51,126 bases of DNA from Sinorhizobium shofinae (GTDB lineage Bacteria; Pseudomonadota; Alphaproteobacteria; Rhizobiales; Rhizobiaceae): NCBI GenBank assembly GCA_001704765.1, contig MBFK01000008.1:1-51126 (forward strand), read 5' to 3'. Below the pieces are notes generated by a model, which did not search any database, was not told where the DNA came from, and was given only the letters and a program-made list of their open reading frames with translations. Shown here in pieces: positions 18,933 through 29,291 of the stretch; positions within the stretch are counted from its first letter, which is position 1, and every line of letters begins with the position of its first letter. The position numbers were made by a program, and so were the translations under genes.

Positions 18933-20258
18933 ATGGATAATCCAATGACTTCCATCTCCGAAGACACCCCCAACGCCGGACAACAATCGGAACATATCAA
19001 CACGGTTTCAGGCGCGGCGCGTATCGGCATGGGCCTAGTCGAATTCATCGTGACCATTGCCGTGATGACAGCAAGCGTCGCCCTCGCGATCGACAGCATG
19101 CTGCCGGCGCTTTCGAGCATCGGGCAGTCGTTCAGTGTCGCCGATGCCAACGATGCGCAGCTCGTCATCGGCATCTTCTTCCTCGGATTCGGCTTTTCGC
19201 AGATTTTCTTCGGCAGCCTTTCGGACGCGTTCGGGCGCCGTGTCGTGCTGCTCGGCGGATTGGCCTTCTTCACCCTTTCGAGCTTTGCCGCCTCGCAGGC
19301 GTCGAGTTTCGAAGCGCTGCTCGTCCTCCGTTTCATCCAGGGCATCGGTGCCGCTGCCGTCCGAATTACGACCATGGCGATCGTTCGCGATTGTTTCGGC
19401 GGTCGCGATATGGCGCGCGTCATGTCTTACGTCATGATCGTCTTCATGATCGTGCCGATCGTCGCTCCATCCCTCGGACAGCTTGTCATCGTCTACGCCA
19501 ATTGGCATTGGATCTTCATTCTGATCGGACTGATCGGCTTGGCCCTGTTTCTTTTGGCCCTGACGCGCATGTCGGAGTCACTGGCGGTTGAAGAGCGCCT
19601 GCCGCTCTCCGTCGGCGCTATCCTTTCAGGATTCCGCACGGTTCTGACGAACCGCATCACCTGCGGCTACATGATCGGCCTGACGCTGTTCACGGCGGTC
19701 ATCTGCGCTTATATCGTGAGCGTTCAGCAGATTTTTGGCGAGATTTACGGCCTTGCCGATTGGCTGCCGATCGCCTTCGCGGGGACGGCCGGCGGCATCG
19801 CGGTCGCAAACTTTGCCAACGGTTTCTTCGTCCGCAGCTTCGGCATGCGCCGTATCTCGCACGCCGCGATGATCCTGTTCACACTGCTTGCAGCGGCTGG
19901 CTACGCCATGTCACTTACCGGCACTCCGGCCTTCGTCGTCAGCTATCTTCTGTTCTCGGTTCTGCTGATGTTCTTCGCGGTGATCGCAACCAACTTCACC
20001 GCCATCAGCCTTGAGCCCATGGGACATCTCGCCGGAACGGCCACGGCGATCACCGGCTTCATGTCGACGACTGCCGGCGCCCTCATCGGCAGCGCCGTCG
20101 GCCAGCTTTTCAATGGAACCCTGCAGCCCTTGTTCGGCGGGTTCGCGCTTTTCGGGCTGCTGACCATTGCCGCGACGCTCTGGGCGGAAAAGGGAAAACT
20201 CTTCACTCATCCTGGCGACAAGACCACGGGGCACGATCACGGCGGTGGTCATATATAA
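18933..20258 (+). CDS. MFS exporter, Bcr/CflA drug-resistance type (copy 2)
   Basis: This protein of about 441 aa shares layout and motifs with the preceding gene: IDSMLPALSSIG, FGSLSDAFGRR, RFIQGIGAAAVRI, then VLTNRI in the central loop and EPMGHLAGTA in helix 10. It differs by a longer N-terminus and a His-rich tail (GHDHGGGHI) that could bind metal. ATG 18933 is used; ATG 18945 and an upstream TTG are alternatives, none with a strong ribosome site. It probably arose by duplication of its neighbour. Confidence 0.88.
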   Translation: MDNPMTSISEDTPNAGQQSEHINTVSGAARIGMGLVEFIVTIAVMTASVALAIDSMLPALSSIGQSFSVADANDAQLVIGIFFLGFGFSQIFFGSLSDAFGRRVVLLGGLAFFTLSSFAASQASSFEALLVLRFIQGIGAAAVRITTMAIVRDCFGGRDMARVMSYVMIVFMIVPIVAPSLGQLVIVYANWHWIFILIGLIGLALFLLALTRMSESLAVEERLPLSVGAILSGFRTVLTNRITCGYMIGLTLFTAVICAYIVSVQQIFGEIYGLADWLPIAFAGTAGGIAVANFANGFFVRSFGMRRISHAAMILFTLLAAAGYAMSLTGTPAFVVSYLLFSVLLMFFAVIATNFTAISLEPMGHLAGTATAITGFMSTTAGALIGSAVGQLFNGTLQPLFGGFALFGLLTIAATLWAEKGKLFTHPGDKTTGHDHGGGHI

Positions 20259-20321
20259 GAGAAAGCCCGCCAGGCGTTCCGGGCGAGCTTCGTCCATTCA
20301 CAAACTCTGCATCGTCTCTGA

Positions 20322-21146
20322 TCAGACCGTGAAGACCTCGCGCCGCAGCGCCTCCCAACTTTCCTTATCCGTGGCAAGGAGCAGTCCGCCATTGGTGTGC
20401 GCCGGCAGGTAGGGCGATCCGTCGAAGCGCGCCGCATAGGCGCCGGCCTCTTCGGCGATCAGCGTGCCGGCCAGGTGGTCCCACGGCATGAGCTTCTGGT
20501 ACATCAGGAAATGCAGATGACCCGCGGCGAAGATACGGTATTCATGCGCGGCACAGCGGTAGCTGCTGGCGATCCTCACCTTGGCCATATTCCCCATGAC
20601 GATCCGGCGGTCGTCTTCCTTGTAAAAGCCCGTCGATGCGCCACCGACCATGTTTCCAAGCGACACGCCGGCGGTAACCGACAGCTTCTCCTGCGATCCA
20701 TTCGGCCGGCACATCCAGGCGCCGGAGCCCTTCTCGGCAATCACCCAATCATTGCCGAGCGGATCGTAGATGATGCCCGCCACCGTCTCACCCTTGGCAA
20801 CGACGCTCGCCATCACGCCGAAGAGCGGCAGACCGGCGGCGAAATTGAACGTCCCGTCGATCGGATCGACGACGATGGCAAGATCGGCCTCCGCCAGCTT
20901 GTCGAGGAGGGCGGGATCGGCAGCGACGGACTCCTCGCCAATGAAGACTGCGCCGGGCGCTACGGCGTCGATCTTCGATTTGATGAGCCGCTCGGCAGCC
21001 TCGTCGCCTTCTGTCACAAGATCGATCGCCTCGGACTTCACCCGCACATCGCCTGAGCCCAGGTTCCGGAAGCGAGGCAGGATCTCCTTCACCGCCGCCT
21101 CCTGCAAAAGGTTGGCAAGGGCGGCGATATCGACGGACTGGCTCAT
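20322..21146 (-). CDS. Inositol monophosphatase family protein
   Basis: The 274-aa Mg-dependent phosphatase has [24 protein letters not shown] and PWDHLAG, the three metal-binding motifs of the IMPase superfamily. Substrates in the family include inositol phosphate, histidinol phosphate and PAP; none can be singled out here. The ATG at 21146 overlaps the ttcA stop by 4 bp (ATGA), fixing the start and coupling the genes. Confidence 0.92.
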   Translation of the reverse strand: MSQSVDIAALANLLQEAAVKEILPRFRNLGSGDVRVKSEAIDLVTEGDEAAERLIKSKIDAVAPGAVFIGEESVAADPALLDKLAEADLAIVVDPIDGTFNFAAGLPLFGVMASVVAKGETVAGIIYDPLGNDWVIAEKGSGAWMCRPNGSQEKLSVTAGVSLGNMVGGASTGFYKEDDRRIVMGNMAKVRIASSYRCAAHEYRIFAAGHLHFLMYQKLMPWDHLAGTLIAEEAGAYAARFDGSPYLPAHTNGGLLLATDKESWEALRREVFTV

Positions 21147-22000
21147 TCTTTGGGCTCCGGAGAAAGGGACTGGAAATCGAAAAGTTTCGGGTCGAGGAGG
21201 TGAGACGCGTTCACATGTCCGAGCGCGCGCAGCATCGTATCCTTGCGGCCGGGCATGCGCCGCTCGATATCGGCAAGCATTGCTTTCATGGCATTGCGCT
21301 CGAGACCATCCTGCGAGCCGCAGAGATCGCAAGGGATGATCGGAAACTGCATTGCTGCGGCAAATTTCGCGAGGTCGTCCTCTGCCGCATAAGCAAGCGG
21401 CCTCAAGACCATCAGGTCGCCTTCGTCGTTGAGGAGCTTCGGCGGCATGGATGCGAGCCGGCCGCCATGGAAGAGATTCATGAAGAAGGTTTCGAGAATA
21501 TCTTCGCGATGGTGCCCGAGCACCAGCGCGTCGCACCCCTCCTCCCGCGCGATACGGTAGAGGTTCCCACGTCTCAGCCGAGAACAGAGCGAACAATAGG
21601 TCGCGCCCGTCGGCATCTTTTCCTTCACGATCGAATAGGTGTCGCGGTATTCGATCCGGTGCTTGACGCCGATCGAGGCTAAATAGTCCGGCAGGATGTG
21701 CTTTGGGAAATTCGGCTGGCCCTGGTCGAGATTGCAGGCAATAAGCTCGACCGGCAGAAGCCCGCGCCATTGCAGGTCCATCAGCAGCGCCAACAGGCTG
21801 TAACTGTCCTTGCCACCCGAAACGCCAACAAGCCAGCGCTTTGACCCCTTCGGCATTCCGAACTCATCGAAAGCCTGACGCACCTGGCGCAACAGGCGCT
21901 TCCTGAGCTTGTTGAAGGAGACAGAGGACGGCATTCGCGCGAACAGCGGGTGTGCACCGGTGTCGAAGCCGGGATCTTCCTCGTCGACAGCGATGTTCAT
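21143..22000 (-). CDS. ttcA: tRNA 2-thiocytidine synthetase TtcA
   Basis: The enzyme thiolates cytidine 32 in tRNA. The 285-aa protein has the PP-loop SGGKDS near residue 60 and two CxxC pairs (CSLC and CDLC) that hold the iron-sulfur cluster, as expected of TtcA. The start may be ATG 22000 (MNIAVDEE) or ATG 22033; neither has a clear ribosome site. Translationally coupled to the inositol-phosphatase-like gene. Confidence 0.92.
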   Translation of the reverse strand: MNIAVDEEDPGFDTGAHPLFARMPSSVSFNKLRKRLLRQVRQAFDEFGMPKGSKRWLVGVSGGKDSYSLLALLMDLQWRGLLPVELIACNLDQGQPNFPKHILPDYLASIGVKHRIEYRDTYSIVKEKMPTGATYCSLCSRLRRGNLYRIAREEGCDALVLGHHREDILETFFMNLFHGGRLASMPPKLLNDEGDLMVLRPLAYAAEDDLAKFAAAMQFPIIPCDLCGSQDGLERNAMKAMLADIERRMPGRKDTMLRALGHVNASHLLDPKLFDFQSLSPEPKE

Positions 22001-22136
22001 CGTTTCGCACTGGGACGATCGTGAGAGTTCCATGGGGTGGTCTCGGAATCTGGGGCGACAATGGAGCGCCCAAAGGTCTACACCAGCACTTGCCCCGTCC
22101 GGCGCGGAAGATCAAGGGAAAACGGGCAGCCGTCCG

Positions 22137-23084
22137 TCACGGGCCGAAAACCGACCAGCCGGTGCGGGCGGCCAGCATTTCGAGCGCAAGCGATCCCAGC
22201 AGTGAATTGCCGTTCTCGTTGAGGCCCGGCGACCAGACGGCAATGGAGGCCTTTCCGGGCGCAACGGCCATGATGCCGCCGCCGACGCCACTCTTGCCAG
22301 GGAGACCGACGCGATAGGCAAAGTCGCCGGATCCGTCATAGTGGCCGCAGGTGAGCATCAGCGCATTGATGCGCCGCGCCCGCTGGCGCGACACGACGGA
22401 ATGGCCGGTCAGCGGATTGGTGCCGCCGGCAGCCAGAAACAGGCCAGCCTTGGCAAGCTGGCTGCAGGTCATGGCGAGCGCGCAATGGTGGAAATAAACG
22501 CCGAGCACATGCTCGACCGGATGATCGAGGCGTCCGAAGGACCGCATGAAGCTGGCGAGTGCGAAATTGCGGAAGCCGGTGGCCGTCTCGGAGCGGGCCA
22601 CCTCGTGGTCGATAACGATATTTTCGTCGTCGGCAAGATAGCGGACGAAGCGCACGATCTCGCCGATTAATTCCTTCGGTGTATGGCCGGCGAGGATGAG
22701 ATCGCTGATCGTGATCGCCCCCGCATTGATGAACGGATTGCGCGGCTTGCCGCCTTCATGCTCGAGCTGTACGATCGAGTTGAAGGCTGAACCGGACGGC
22801 TCGCGCCCGACCCGGTGCCAGATATTCTCGCCATGCTTGCCGAGCGCCAGCGTCAGCGTGAACACCTTCGAAATGCTCTGGATCGAGAACGGTACTTCCG
22901 CATCTCCGACGCGATACACCTCGCCGTCCGTCGTGACGATCGCCATGCCGAAATGCCGGGGATTAACGCGGGCAAGCTGGGGAATATAGTCGGCAACCTT
23001 GCCCTCGCCGAGCCGCGGCGTCAGCTCGCGATAGATGTCGTCGAGAATCGGTTGCAGATCCTGTGGCGCTTTCTGCTCGGGCAT
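22137..23084 (-). CDS. glsA: Glutaminase A
   Basis: The 315-aa beta-lactamase-fold glutaminase converts glutamine to glutamate and ammonia. It has the catalytic SISK ([14 protein letters not shown]), then [20 protein letters not shown] and a C-terminal GKSGVGGGI, all family hallmarks. It has no signal peptide. It lies between rpsD and ttcA on the same strand, behind the rpsD terminator, so it is likely a separate unit. Confidence 0.95.
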   Translation of the reverse strand: MPEQKAPQDLQPILDDIYRELTPRLGEGKVADYIPQLARVNPRHFGMAIVTTDGEVYRVGDAEVPFSIQSISKVFTLTLALGKHGENIWHRVGREPSGSAFNSIVQLEHEGGKPRNPFINAGAITISDLILAGHTPKELIGEIVRFVRYLADDENIVIDHEVARSETATGFRNFALASFMRSFGRLDHPVEHVLGVYFHHCALAMTCSQLAKAGLFLAAGGTNPLTGHSVVSRQRARRINALMLTCGHYDGSGDFAYRVGLPGKSGVGGGIMAVAPGKASIAVWSPGLNENGNSLLGSLALEMLAARTGWSVFGP

Positions 23085-23180
23085 ACGGCACTCCTCGATC
23101 TCAAGCGGGATAGGAAAGGCCTTTGCGGCGTTTCACCCACATCCCATCTACCTATGGGTTCGCTCCAACATTTCCGTACA

Positions 23181-23206
23181 AAAAAACCGCCCGTCTCCGG
23201 GCGGTT
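23181..23206 (-). terminator. Intrinsic terminator of rpsD
   Basis: ACCGCCCG/CGGGCGGT stem with a four-base loop. Read on the minus strand it ends in a run of seven T, right after the rpsD stop. Confidence 0.85.
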
Positions 23207-23232
23207 TTCGTAATTGACAGGCCAGGCCCGGA

Positions 23233-23850
23233 TTAACGCGAATAGAATTCGACGACCAGGTGCGGCTCCATGATGACCGGGTACGGAACGTCGGGAAGAG
23301 CCGGAACGCGGACAAAGGTCGCGACCATCTTGTTGTGATCGGCTTCGATGTAGTCCGGAACGTCGCGCTCAGCGAGCTGAACGGATTCGAGGACCGAAAC
23401 GAGCTGCTTGGACTTGTCCTTGACTTCGATGACGTCGCCCGGCTTGCAACGGTAGGAACCGATGTTGACGCGAACGCCGTTGACCTTGACGTGGCCATGG
23501 TTGACAAACTGGCGCGCGGCAAAGACTGTCGGAACGAACTTGGCGCGATAGACGATCGCGTCGAGGCGCGATTCGAGCAGACCGATCAGGTTTTCCGGCG
23601 TGTCGCCCTTGCGGCGGGAAGCTTCGGCGAAGATCGCGCGGAACTGCTTTTCACGGATGTCGCCGTAATAGCCCTTCAGCTTCTGCTTGGCGCGCAGCTG
23701 CACGCCGAAGTCGGAGAGCTTGGACTTGCGGCGCTGGCCGTGCTGGCCGGGGCCGTATTCACGGCGGTTGACCGGGGACTTCGGACGGCCCCAGATGTTT
23801 TCGCCCATGCGGCGGTCAATTTTGTACTTGGACGATTCGCGCTTGCTCAT
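23233..23850 (-). CDS. rpsD: 30S ribosomal protein S4
   Basis: The 205-aa primary 16S rRNA-binding protein has the S4 RNA-binding domain in [20 protein letters not shown] and [18 protein letters not shown] 23850 gives the standard N-terminus [20 protein letters not shown]. Unlike in enterics it stands alone, away from the alpha operon, as in other rhizobia. Confidence 0.97.
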   Translation of the reverse strand: MSKRESSKYKIDRRMGENIWGRPKSPVNRREYGPGQHGQRRKSKLSDFGVQLRAKQKLKGYYGDIREKQFRAIFAEASRRKGDTPENLIGLLESRLDAIVYRAKFVPTVFAARQFVNHGHVKVNGVRVNIGSYRCKPGDVIEVKDKSKQLVSVLESVQLAERDVPDYIEADHNKMVATFVRVPALPDVPYPVIMEPHLVVEFYSR

Positions 23851-23994
23851 CGCATTTCCTTTCAAACGGTTACACCGGTTTGTTGTCAAACCGGATCAAG
23901 GAAACACGCCCTCCTCTGAACCCATTTTAGGGGTTCTGACAGGCTTCTCACGATCACGCTGCCGGAGAAACCACGGGACATGTCAAATGAAACA

Positions 23995-24012
23995 CCGGGC
24001 ATCGCTGCCCGG
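23995..24012 (-). terminator. Probable terminator after HerA-like gene
   Basis: CCGGGCA/TGCCCGG with loop TCGC, a perfect 7-bp stem. On the minus strand it is followed by a T-rich stretch (TGTTTCATTT). It lies between the HerA-like gene and rpsD. Confidence 0.45.
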
Positions 24013-24090
24013 CGTTGGGCGGGTGTTTACGCACTGGGCGGTGGATTGTCAAACGGATTTACGCAAAATACGCAGAGTTTCCGACACTCG

Positions 24091-25605
24091 TCACTCGGCG
24101 GCCGCCCGTCCAGACATGCCGGTATCCAGCGCATTCGCATCGCCCGGCGCGGTCTCGGCGCCGAGGTCGGGGAAGGCAACGATGCGCCTGCCGGAGAAAT
24201 CCGCATGCACGACGATCAGCCCCTGCTCCTCGAAATAGCCGAGCAGCCGCCGCGCACGCCGCGCCGAGTGGGTGCCGTAAGCGCGCGCGATCATTGTGTC
24301 TGATGGGCACGGCAGGCCACGCGCGGCCGCCTGCGCCATCATCAGGAAGACGCCCTGCAGGTCCTCCGTCACCCGATCGGCGAGCTGGAGAGCAGCGGTC
24401 CAAGTCTCGGTTGACGCCGTCTCCGCGTCGACGCCCGAGCGGGCCACGGCCATCTTGCGGCGAAATGCACTCAAGGACAGTGCCGCGCCGGGTACACGGC
24501 GAATGCGGCAGCGCACAAGAAAATCTTGATACAGTTCCGCGTCCGGCCGAAATGCCGCCTCGGGGTTTGCGAAAATCTCGGCGAAAAGCCCATCCAACAT
24601 GGCTTCGCGCTCTTGCGCGGAAATCTCCGGCTGTGCGGGCTTTGATTCCATCGGCGCGCCGGGCTCCGGACGCGGCCGCGACAGTTCAGCGAGGATATCG
24701 CTCGCGGGCCGCGGCTGCGGCATCGGTCGGCGAATGACGGGCCGGCTCAACTCTTCCGGATCAGGCGTGAATATCAGGTCCTCGACATCCTGGGGTGCTT
24801 CCGGCAGCGGCATCAGCTTCGGACTCGTCGAGCGCGCCGAAGTCTCGACCGATCCGATCGTTACCCTCAGCGGCCGGCGGGAAAGCGCCGGGCCGAGCGC
24901 CACGAACGAGCCGCGCTTCAGGTCGCGGAACATTTCGGCCGTGCGCCGGTCCATGCCGAGAAGATCGGCAGCGCGCTGCATGTCGATATCGAGGAAGGTG
25001 CGCCCCATCAGGAAGTTCGAGGCTTCCGCAGCGACGTTCTTCGCAAGTTTCGCCAGGCGCTGCGTGGCGATCACGCCAGCAAGCCCGCGCTTGCGGCCGC
25101 GGCACATCAAATTGGTCATCGCACCGAGCGAGATCTTGCGCGCCTCTTCCGATACGTCGCCACCGACAGACGGCGCGAACATTTGCGCCTCGTCGACGAC
25201 CACCAGAACGGGATACCAGTATTCGCGGTCGGCATCGAACATCGCATTGAGGAACACGCCGGCGCTGCGCATCTGCTGCTCGATATCGAGGCCTTCAAGG
25301 GAAAGCACGCAGGAGACACGGTGCTGGCGAATACGCGTCGCAATGCCGATCAACTCCGCGTCCGTACGCTCGCCCTCGATCACCACATGGCCGAACTTGT
25401 CGGCAAGCGTCACGAAATCGCCTTCCGGATCGATGATGCACTGCTGCACCCAGGGCGCGGATTGCTCGAGCAGCCGGCGCAACAGATGCGACTTCCCGGA
25501 CCCGGAATTGCCCTGCACCAGGAGGCGCGTCGCCAGAAGCTCTTCGATATCGAGCGAGGCCGATGTCCCTTCGGACGTCGTTCCCATGTCGATGCCGACT
25601 TTCAT
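24091..25605 (-). CDS. HerA/FtsK-like P-loop ATPase (DUF87)
   Basis: The 504-aa protein has Walker A GNSGSGKS at residues 32-39 and Walker B VLVVVDEAQ near 133-141, in the arrangement of HerA/VirB4-type pumping ATPases (DUF87). The region CRGRKRGLAGVIATQR then fits the sensor part. The C-terminal 200 residues begin with a proline-rich linker and look like a helical domain of unknown role. ATG 25605 has AGGTAGGA just upstream. No NurA-like nuclease is adjacent, unlike archaeal herA loci. DNA translocation or processing is inferred; the partner is unknown. Confidence 0.75.
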   Translation of the reverse strand: MKVGIDMGTTSEGTSASLDIEELLATRLLVQGNSGSGKSHLLRRLLEQSAPWVQQCIIDPEGDFVTLADKFGHVVIEGERTDAELIGIATRIRQHRVSCVLSLEGLDIEQQMRSAGVFLNAMFDADREYWYPVLVVVDEAQMFAPSVGGDVSEEARKISLGAMTNLMCRGRKRGLAGVIATQRLAKLAKNVAAEASNFLMGRTFLDIDMQRAADLLGMDRRTAEMFRDLKRGSFVALGPALSRRPLRVTIGSVETSARSTSPKLMPLPEAPQDVEDLIFTPDPEELSRPVIRRPMPQPRPASDILAELSRPRPEPGAPMESKPAQPEISAQEREAMLDGLFAEIFANPEAAFRPDAELYQDFLVRCRIRRVPGAALSLSAFRRKMAVARSGVDAETASTETWTAALQLADRVTEDLQGVFLMMAQAAARGLPCPSDTMIARAYGTHSARRARRLLGYFEEQGLIVVHADFSGRRIVAFPDLGAETAPGDANALDTGMSGRAAAE

Positions 25606-25824
25606 TCCTACCTCTTCGTCACGGATTGATTCGCGGCACCCACGACCGCCGCAGCGGCGACACCTAGCACGGTTTGTCCCGCGACCGTGCCGCGTGTTGC
25701 GACAACCCACAGGGAATACTTTGCTGAAGCTTCATCGGAAGCTCCCTCCTCCGGCCAGCGCAAGGCAAAGCGTCACGACCTCTTTTTTGAACAGCCGCCC
25801 TTTCAAGTCTGCCAAGAGGCCGCG

Positions 25825-26015
25825 ATGGGTCAGAACGAAATCGAACACCAGTTTGAAATGCACAAGCTCGATGAACGCATGCGAGAAGCGCACAAGGATG
25901 CTTATCGAGTCATTTCGAAAAGGGAAGCTGCGAGGCGAAGCTCCTCAATGCCGTCCTCGCCGGCATGTTGATCGTTCTGATCGGCGGGATCCTCTTCCTA
26001 GTCGGCGCTATTTAA
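25825..26015 (+). pseudogene. Frameshifted small single-pass membrane protein gene
   Basis: From ATG 25825 the frame reads MGQNEIEHQFEMHKLDERMR, then EAHKDAYRVISKREAARR, and stops early. In the -1 frame the DNA continues KLLNAVLAGMLIVLIGGILF and then LVGAI, with a TAA at 26013-26015. Joined, this is a roughly 62-aa protein with a charged helix and a C-terminal transmembrane segment. One base appears lost near 25923-25938. The junction lacks a standard slippery heptamer, so programmed frameshifting is unlikely. It ends one base before the convergent murI stop. I do not recognise the family. Confidence 0.55.
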
Positions 26016-26852
26016 TCACCGCCTCGCACCCGCTGTCTCCTTCGAGGCGGAGCCCGACGCTACTCTTAGACCAAAACCCTGCATCAGCCGACGTGTGGCA
26101 AAATCAGGCTTTCCCGAGGTGAAGACGGCCGGGTCGTCGCCATTGATCGGCTCGAAGCCATTCGGCAGCGGCACCAGCGAGCGCGCGCGCCGAGCAATGG
26201 CCTCGGCCGGATCCAGCCAGTCGACCGGCCAGGGTGCCAGCCGCCGGAAGACATTTGCCATGAAGGGATAATGCGTGCAGGCCAGCACGACGATGTCGGT
26301 CTTCTTGCCTTCCACCTCGACGAAGCAAGGCGCAATTTCAGCGAGGACATCATTGTCGTCGAGCTTTTCACCGCGGATATAGGCCTCCGCCATCCGTGCC
26401 AGGTTTTCCGAACCGACGAGCCGGACGTGGCATTGCGAGGCGAAGGACTGGATGAGGTCGCGCGTATAGGCGCGCTTCACCGTGCCGGGCGTTGCCAGAA
26501 CCGAGACCAGCCCTGAACGCGTGCGCTCGGCCGCGGGCTTGATGGCGGGTACTGTGCCGACGAAGGTCATCTGCGGATAGGCCGCACGCAGATCCGACCC
26601 GACGAGCGTGAAGGCCGTGTTGCAGGCAATGATGCAGATCTCCGGGTCGTGCTCGGCCAGCAAGTCGCCGAAGAGCGCGATCACCCGCGCCTTCAGAGCG
26701 CCCTCCTCCCATCCGCCATAGGGAAAGCCCGCATCGTCGGCGATATAGATGAAGTGCCGCTCCGGCATCAGCACGCGCGCCTCGCGCAGCACGGTCAGTC
26801 CGCCGATACCGCTGTCGAAGACGAGGATGGGTTTCAGTTCAGTCGTTGTCAC
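26016..26852 (-). CDS. murI: Glutamate racemase
   Basis: MurI makes D-glutamate for peptidoglycan. The 278-aa protein shows [14 protein letters not shown], then the two catalytic cysteines in IACNTA and ACTHYPF. The start is a GTG at 26852 ([15 protein letters not shown]) that lies inside the trmJ 3' end, a 14-bp overlap, implying coupled translation. Longer upstream frames are shadows of trmJ. Confidence 0.94.
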   Translation of the reverse strand: MTTTELKPILVFDSGIGGLTVLREARVLMPERHFIYIADDAGFPYGGWEEGALKARVIALFGDLLAEHDPEICIIACNTAFTLVGSDLRAAYPQMTFVGTVPAIKPAAERTRSGLVSVLATPGTVKRAYTRDLIQSFASQCHVRLVGSENLARMAEAYIRGEKLDDNDVLAEIAPCFVEVEGKKTDIVVLACTHYPFMANVFRRLAPWPVDWLDPAEAIARRARSLVPLPNGFEPINGDDPAVFTSGKPDFATRRLMQGFGLRVASGSASKETAGARR

Positions 26853-27666
26853 CGCCGCCCTGCACTTTCCTGCTGCGCGCGGGCGCGCCCGAGCCACGCG
26901 GGTTTTCGCGCGTGAACCGGTCGAGCGATGAGATGACGCCGCGGAGCACCTGGATTTCGGATTCGCTAAAGGACGGCCTGGTAAGAACAGCGCGGAGATT
27001 TTCCACCAATTTCGGCTTTTTATCGGCGGAGCGAAAATAATTGCGCGCGTCGAGCGCCTCCTCGAGGTGATCAAACAGCCCCTGGAGATGCTCCTTCGTG
27101 GCAGGTTGCTGCTCGATCGCCTGGAACGAAGTTTCATCCTCCGACTCCATGCCGGTCTTCATCCACTCGTAGGACATCAGCAAGACGGCCTGGGCGAGAT
27201 TGAGCGAAGCGAAGGCCGGATTGACCGGGAAGGTTACGATCTCGTCCGCCAGCGCCACTTCCTCATTGGTCAATCCCGTGCGCTCACGGCCGAAGATAAT
27301 GCCAACAGCCTGTCCGCTCTTGAACCGCTGACGGAGCGTGCGAGCGGCGACGATCGGCGAGCGCACCGGCTTGTAACCGTCACGGTCGCGGGCCGTGGTG
27401 GCGTAGACGAAGCTGAGGTCGGCGATCGCCTCTTCGAGCGAATTATAGAGCTTGGCGCCATCGATCACGTGATCAGCGCGGCTCGCGGCTGAGCGCGCCT
27501 TTTCACTCGGCCAGCCATCGCGCGGATTGACGAGGCGCAGTTCCGACAAGCCGAAATTCGCCATCGCCCTGGCCACCATGCCAATATTTTCCCCGAGCTG
27601 CGGATAGGCGAGAATGATCGCCGGACCTTCGGTCAAGAGTTCGCGCTCGCTGTTGGTGCCTGCCAT
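26839..27666 (-). CDS. trmJ: tRNA/rRNA methyltransferase, TrmJ type (SpoU)
   Basis: The 275-aa SPOUT protein has [20 protein letters not shown], then [15 protein letters not shown] and [19 protein letters not shown], the three SpoU motifs, with an extra C-terminal helical region as in TrmJ. TrmJ 2'-O-methylates nucleotide 32 of tRNAs; ttcA, which thiolates the same position, lies nearby. It overlaps murI. Confidence 0.88.
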   Translation of the reverse strand: MAGTNSERELLTEGPAIILAYPQLGENIGMVARAMANFGLSELRLVNPRDGWPSEKARSAASRADHVIDGAKLYNSLEEAIADLSFVYATTARDRDGYKPVRSPIVAARTLRQRFKSGQAVGIIFGRERTGLTNEEVALADEIVTFPVNPAFASLNLAQAVLLMSYEWMKTGMESEDETSFQAIEQQPATKEHLQGLFDHLEEALDARNYFRSADKKPKLVENLRAVLTRPSFSESEIQVLRGVISSLDRFTRENPRGSGAPARSRKVQGGGDND

Positions 27667-27872
27667 TATGATACCTTGTCTCTATTCGCCGCTTCCCTCG
27701 CACAAAAGCCTTCGAAGTTAAAGCCGGGACGCTGAAGTCGGCAACCGCCCCGCTTCATCCAAAGTTTCGGCCAAGCAAGCTTTGCCTTGTGGGTTCACAG
27801 TGCTATAGGGCTCTGGATTTTCCCACCGTCGGAATGCCGCACGCGGTGTTCCGCAAGCTACGAGGCATATTC

Positions 27873-29087
27873 ATGGCAAAGATCAAGGTCGCCAATCCGG
27901 TCGTCGAACTCGATGGCGATGAGATGACCCGCATCATCTGGCAGTTCATCAAGGACAAGCTGATCCATCCTTACCTCGACCTTGATCTCGAATACTACGA
28001 TCTCAGCGTCGAGAACCGCGATGCGACCGAAGACCAGGTGACGATCGATGCCGCAAATGCCGTCAAGAAGCATGGTGTTGGCGTCAAGTGCGCGACGATC
28101 ACGCCGGACGAGGCACGCGTCGAGGAATTCAATCTGAAGAAAATGTGGAAGTCGCCGAACGGCACGATCCGCAACATCCTGGGCGGCGTTATCTTCCGCG
28201 AGCCGATCATCTGCAAGAACGTGCCGCGCCTCGTTCCCGGCTGGACCAAGCCAATCATCGTCGGCCGCCACGCCTTCGGCGACCAGTACCGCGCCACCGA
28301 CTTCAAGTTCCCGGGCAAGGGCAAGCTCACGATCAAGTTCGTCGGTGACGACGGCCAGACCATCGAGCACGACGTCTATGACGCACCGGGCGCCGGTGTT
28401 GCGCTCGCCATGTACAACCTCGACGAATCGATCACCGAATTCGCCCGCGCCTCCTTCAACTACGGCCTGCAGCGCAAGGTACCGGTCTATCTGTCGACCA
28501 AGAACACGATCCTGAAAGCCTATGACGGCCGCTTCAAGGACATCTTCCAGAAGGTGTTTGACGAAGAATTCGCCGAGCAGTTCAAGGCCGCGAAGCTCTG
28601 GTACGAGCACCGCCTGATCGATGACATGGTCGCCTCCGCACTGAAGTGGTCCGGCGGCTACGTCTGGGCCTGCAAGAACTACGACGGCGACGTGCAGTCG
28701 GATATCGTCGCCCAGGGCTTCGGTTCGCTCGGCCTGATGACCTCGGTGCTGATGACGCCGGACGGCAAGACGGTCGAAGCGGAAGCCGCGCACGGCACGG
28801 TTACCCGCCACTACCGCCAGCACCAGAAGGGCGAGGAAACCTCGACCAACTCGATCGCCTCGATTTTCGCCTGGACCCGCGGCCTTGCGCATCGCGCCAA
28901 GCTCGACGGCAATGCCGAACTCGCAAAGTTCTCCGAAACCCTGGAGCGCGTCTGCGTCGAGACGGTCGAAGCCGGCTTCATGACGAAGGACCTGGCTCTG
29001 CTGATCGGTCCCGACCAGCCATGGCTCTCGACCACGGGCTTCCTCGACAAGATCGACGAGAACCTCAAGCAGGCGATGGCCGCATAA
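27873..29087 (+). CDS. icd: NADP-dependent isocitrate dehydrogenase
   Basis: This 404-aa TCA-cycle enzyme is of the eukaryote-like homodimeric type seen in rhizobia ([20 protein letters not shown]). Landmarks include [12 protein letters not shown] and the NADP region [17 protein letters not shown] 27873 was chosen. It is monocistronic, with a terminator right after it. Confidence 0.97.
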   Translation: MAKIKVANPVVELDGDEMTRIIWQFIKDKLIHPYLDLDLEYYDLSVENRDATEDQVTIDAANAVKKHGVGVKCATITPDEARVEEFNLKKMWKSPNGTIRNILGGVIFREPIICKNVPRLVPGWTKPIIVGRHAFGDQYRATDFKFPGKGKLTIKFVGDDGQTIEHDVYDAPGAGVALAMYNLDESITEFARASFNYGLQRKVPVYLSTKNTILKAYDGRFKDIFQKVFDEEFAEQFKAAKLWYEHRLIDDMVASALKWSGGYVWACKNYDGDVQSDIVAQGFGSLGLMTSVLMTPDGKTVEAEAAHGTVTRHYRQHQKGEETSTNSIASIFAWTRGLAHRAKLDGNAELAKFSETLERVCVETVEAGFMTKDLALLIGPDQPWLSTTGFLDKIDENLKQAMAA

Positions 29088-29116
29088 GCCCGCCCACTCG
29101 ATTAGCACTGCTTCGG

Positions 29117-29145
29117 AACCCGGCCTCGCGCCGGGTTTCTGCTTT
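29117..29145 (+). terminator. Intrinsic terminator after icd
   Basis: AACCCGGC/GCCGGGTT stem with a 5-base loop, followed by TCTGCTTTTT. Confidence 0.8.
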
Positions 29146-29291
29146 TTGACCAGAGTAGGCCGTTGGCACGATAATTGGAGCAACTCACGGGGGTTCCCAC
29201 TACCCGCGCGTGCCGAGTCCACCGCGAGCCAACGGAAAGCACGGAACTCGATCCTTTCCTGATGGATGGTCCAATCCTACGCACGACTGGG

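Noticed and set aside
20259..20321. Terminator between the second MFS gene and the inositol phosphatase gene
   Set aside because: GCCCG/CGGGC can pair across 10 bases, but there is no T run on either strand; too weak to annotate.
25900..25945. Programmed -1 frameshift in the small membrane protein
   Set aside because: The A/G run does not form an X-XXY-YYZ heptamer in frame and no downstream stem was seen; a lost base is simpler.
24599..26122. A 507-codon plus-strand frame over the HerA-like gene
   Set aside because: Serine/arginine-rich translation typical of a shadow frame; the minus strand carries the clear Walker motifs.
27858..29222. A 454-codon open frame antisense to icd
   Set aside because: It lies across icd and reflects high GC third positions; no domain or ribosome site.
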